Assembly: GCA_003482405.1 (NCBI GenBank)
Contig: DMZB01000184.1
Location: forward strand, 3,672 to 11,893
DNA length: 8,222 bases
Direction of reading: 5' to 3'
Source of the DNA: Lactobacillus sp.
Lineage (GTDB): Bacteria; Bacillota; Bacilli; Lactobacillales; Lactobacillaceae
Both the position numbers and the translations under genes were made by a program. Positions 7,385 to 8,222 of this stretch are shown one piece after another (position 1 is the stretch's first letter; each line of letters starts with the position of its first letter). The notes beneath the pieces were generated by a model, which saw only the letters and a list, made by a program, of their open reading frames with translations, ran no database searches and was not told the origin of the DNA.

Positions 7385-7407
7385 TTGTGATAAATGCTTG
7401 TAGACCG

Positions 7408-7435
7408 TTGTGTGGACGATGATTTTTGCTATAAT
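7408..7435 (+). promoter_or_regulatory. Promoter of ypmB-asnS
   Basis: A perfect -10, TATAAT (7430-7435), is preceded by TG at 7427-7428, making an extended -10. TTGTGT (7408-7413), spaced 16 bases upstream, is a partial -35. Transcription should start near 7442, about 44 bases before the ypmB ATG. This is the strongest promoter-like sequence in the window and lies 24 bases after the dinG stop. I see no terminator between dinG and it, so some dinG transcripts may also read into ypmB. Confidence 0.75.
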
Positions 7436-7485
7436 TAATCAGGTTATTGGCAATTTAGTGTTTAACGAAACGAATGGAGGTAAGC

Positions 7486-7986
7486 ATGCAGCGTAGACAG
7501 CATCAACAGCGGCAATGGTCACAGATCATACTCTGGACAGTGTTAATTGTGGCGTTTATTGCCGGTAGCGTGGGAATTATCGTGCATGAAGCGTTACGGC
7601 CGTCAAAAACGGCTGCAGAGCAAACCGTCAGTATTGCACGTCAAAAAGGGATCAGTAGCGCTAGCGACTTTTTAACGTACAACCGTCAGCACACTTACTA
7701 TTCTGTAAGTGGCAAAAACGCTAAGAATCAGGCTGTGTATGTTGTCGTTGCTAAACAAGGTGGCAAAACACAGGTGTTGAAACGTTCAGCGGGTACATCC
7801 AAAACAGCTATTTTGCGACAGGTGTGGCAAAAGGATAATCCCAAAAAAGTGTTGAACATCGGCCTGGGAATTCGTAAGCACCAGCCTGTTTGGGAAGTGA
7901 CCTACCTCAATCAAAAGGGCAACTTATGCTACGATCTATTGCGTTTCAAAGATGGCACGATGGTTCAATCCATTCAAAATCTATAA
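7486..7986 (+). CDS. ypmB: YpmB/TseB-like membrane-anchored protein (DUF5590)
   Basis: Small bitopic membrane protein of 166 residues. A basic N-terminus (MQRRQHQQRQW) is followed by one hydrophobic segment at about 13-34. There is no signal-peptidase or lipobox motif, so it is probably a signal anchor with the rest outside the cell. The exterior part resembles two small PepSY-like units: roughly 40-100 (AEQTVSIARQKG, then YYSVSGKN and YVVVAKQGG) and 104-166 (AILRQVWQKDNPKKVLNIGLGI, then WEVTYLNQKG and YDLLRFKDG). In Bacillus subtilis YpmB was renamed TseB and linked to PBP2A and cell wall elongation, so a related role is plausible but inferred here. The ATG at 7486 has a strong GGAGG SD (7476-7480) five bases upstream. 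An in-frame ATG at 7474 overlaps that SD and is rejected. The dinG-ypmB-asnS order supports the assignment more than sequence similarity alone. Confidence 0.87.
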   Translation: MQRRQHQQRQWSQIILWTVLIVAFIAGSVGIIVHEALRPSKTAAEQTVSIARQKGISSASDFLTYNRQHTYYSVSGKNAKNQAVYVVVAKQGGKTQVLKRSAGTSKTAILRQVWQKDNPKKVLNIGLGIRKHQPVWEVTYLNQKGNLCYDLLRFKDGTMVQSIQNL

Positions 7987-8007
7987 CTAATCAAAGGGGA
8001 AATATCA

Positions 8008-8222
8008 GTGGAAACGATCAGCATTATTCACGCACCAGAACACGGTGACGAAAAAGTTCGAATCGGCGTGTGGCTCAATAATAAGCGGTCAAGCGGTAAA
8101 ATTGCTTGTTTGCAGCTGCGCGATGGCACGGCCTTTTTTCAAGGCGTCTTAAGAAAAAACGATGTGAGTGAAGAAAAGTTTGAAGAAGCGAAAGAACTTC
8201 GTCAAGAAACCAGTCTTTATGT
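8008..8222 (+). CDS. asnS: Asparagine--tRNA ligase, N-terminal part
   Basis: Class II aminoacyl-tRNA synthetase that charges tRNA-Asn with asparagine in the cytosol. Only the first 71 codons are present, and the frame is open to the window edge, so the gene is cut by the window and not broken. What is visible is the N-terminal OB-fold anticodon-binding domain: [17 protein letters not shown] (17-33) and [14 protein letters not shown] (35-48) match AsnS closely, including the Arg-x-Ser-Gly-Lys and Leu-Arg-Asp-Gly signatures. Cys34 stands where lactobacillal AsnS usually has Phe. The catalytic motifs 2 and 3 lie outside, so confusion with the related AspS is possible in principle, but the wording of the OB fold and the gene order favour AsnS. 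The start is GTG, with AAAGGGGA (7993-8000) seven bases upstream. The 21-base gap after ypmB indicates co-transcription. Confidence 0.9.
   Translation, partial: METISIIHAPEHGDEKVRIGVWLNNKRSSGKIACLQLRDGTAFFQGVLRKNDVSEEKFEEAKELRQETSLY

Noticed and set aside
7385..7426. Intrinsic terminator after dinG
   Set aside because: A T-run (7423-7427) is present, but no convincing stem precedes it. The Ts are part of the region just before the extended -10 of the next gene.

Overview
The window looks like core chromosome of a member of the Lactobacillaceae. It combines a Gram-positive mevalonate cluster in the order mvk-mvaD-pmk-fni, which uses a type 2 (flavin) isopentenyl diphosphate isomerase, with a dinG-ypmB-asnS block. 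In dinG an exonuclease domain is fused to a helicase that has no Fe-S cysteines. This combination is typical of lactobacilli, but genus and species cannot be fixed by reading alone. I saw no tRNA, rRNA, CRISPR array, insertion sequence or phage gene.

Positions 48-4382, minus strand, hold four genes that read leftward: mevalonate kinase, diphosphomevalonate decarboxylase, phosphomevalonate kinase and type 2 IPP isomerase. Together they turn mevalonate into IPP and DMAPP, the precursors of undecaprenyl phosphate and other isoprenoids. The upper-pathway genes (HMG-CoA synthase and reductase) are not here. The spacers are 83, 74 and 122 bases, wide for an operon. The mvaD-pmk spacer carries a terminator-like hairpin, and the mvk-mvaD spacer carries a second hairpin. 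Positions 1-47, after fni, are AT-rich with no visible gene or terminator.

Positions 4383-4576 are a divergent intergenic region. A good extended -10 promoter faces mvk and a weaker promoter candidate faces dinG.

Positions 4577-8222, plus strand, hold dinG (exonuclease/helicase-like), then a strong extended -10 promoter, then ypmB (TseB-like, membrane-anchored) and the first 215 bases of asnS (asparaginyl-tRNA synthetase), which runs off the right edge. ypmB and asnS are 21 bases apart and are probably co-transcribed.

Every gene belongs to a known family, and I found no evidence of an undescribed system. The points that deserve a second look are small: a perfect 22-base palindrome inside dinG, the hairpin with a T-run in the mvaD-pmk spacer, and the TTG start of pmk overlapped by a tiny ATG frame. 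Annotated starts were moved inward from the longest open frame for fni, mvk, dinG and ypmB, on Shine-Dalgarno (SD) position and on promoter position for mvk.
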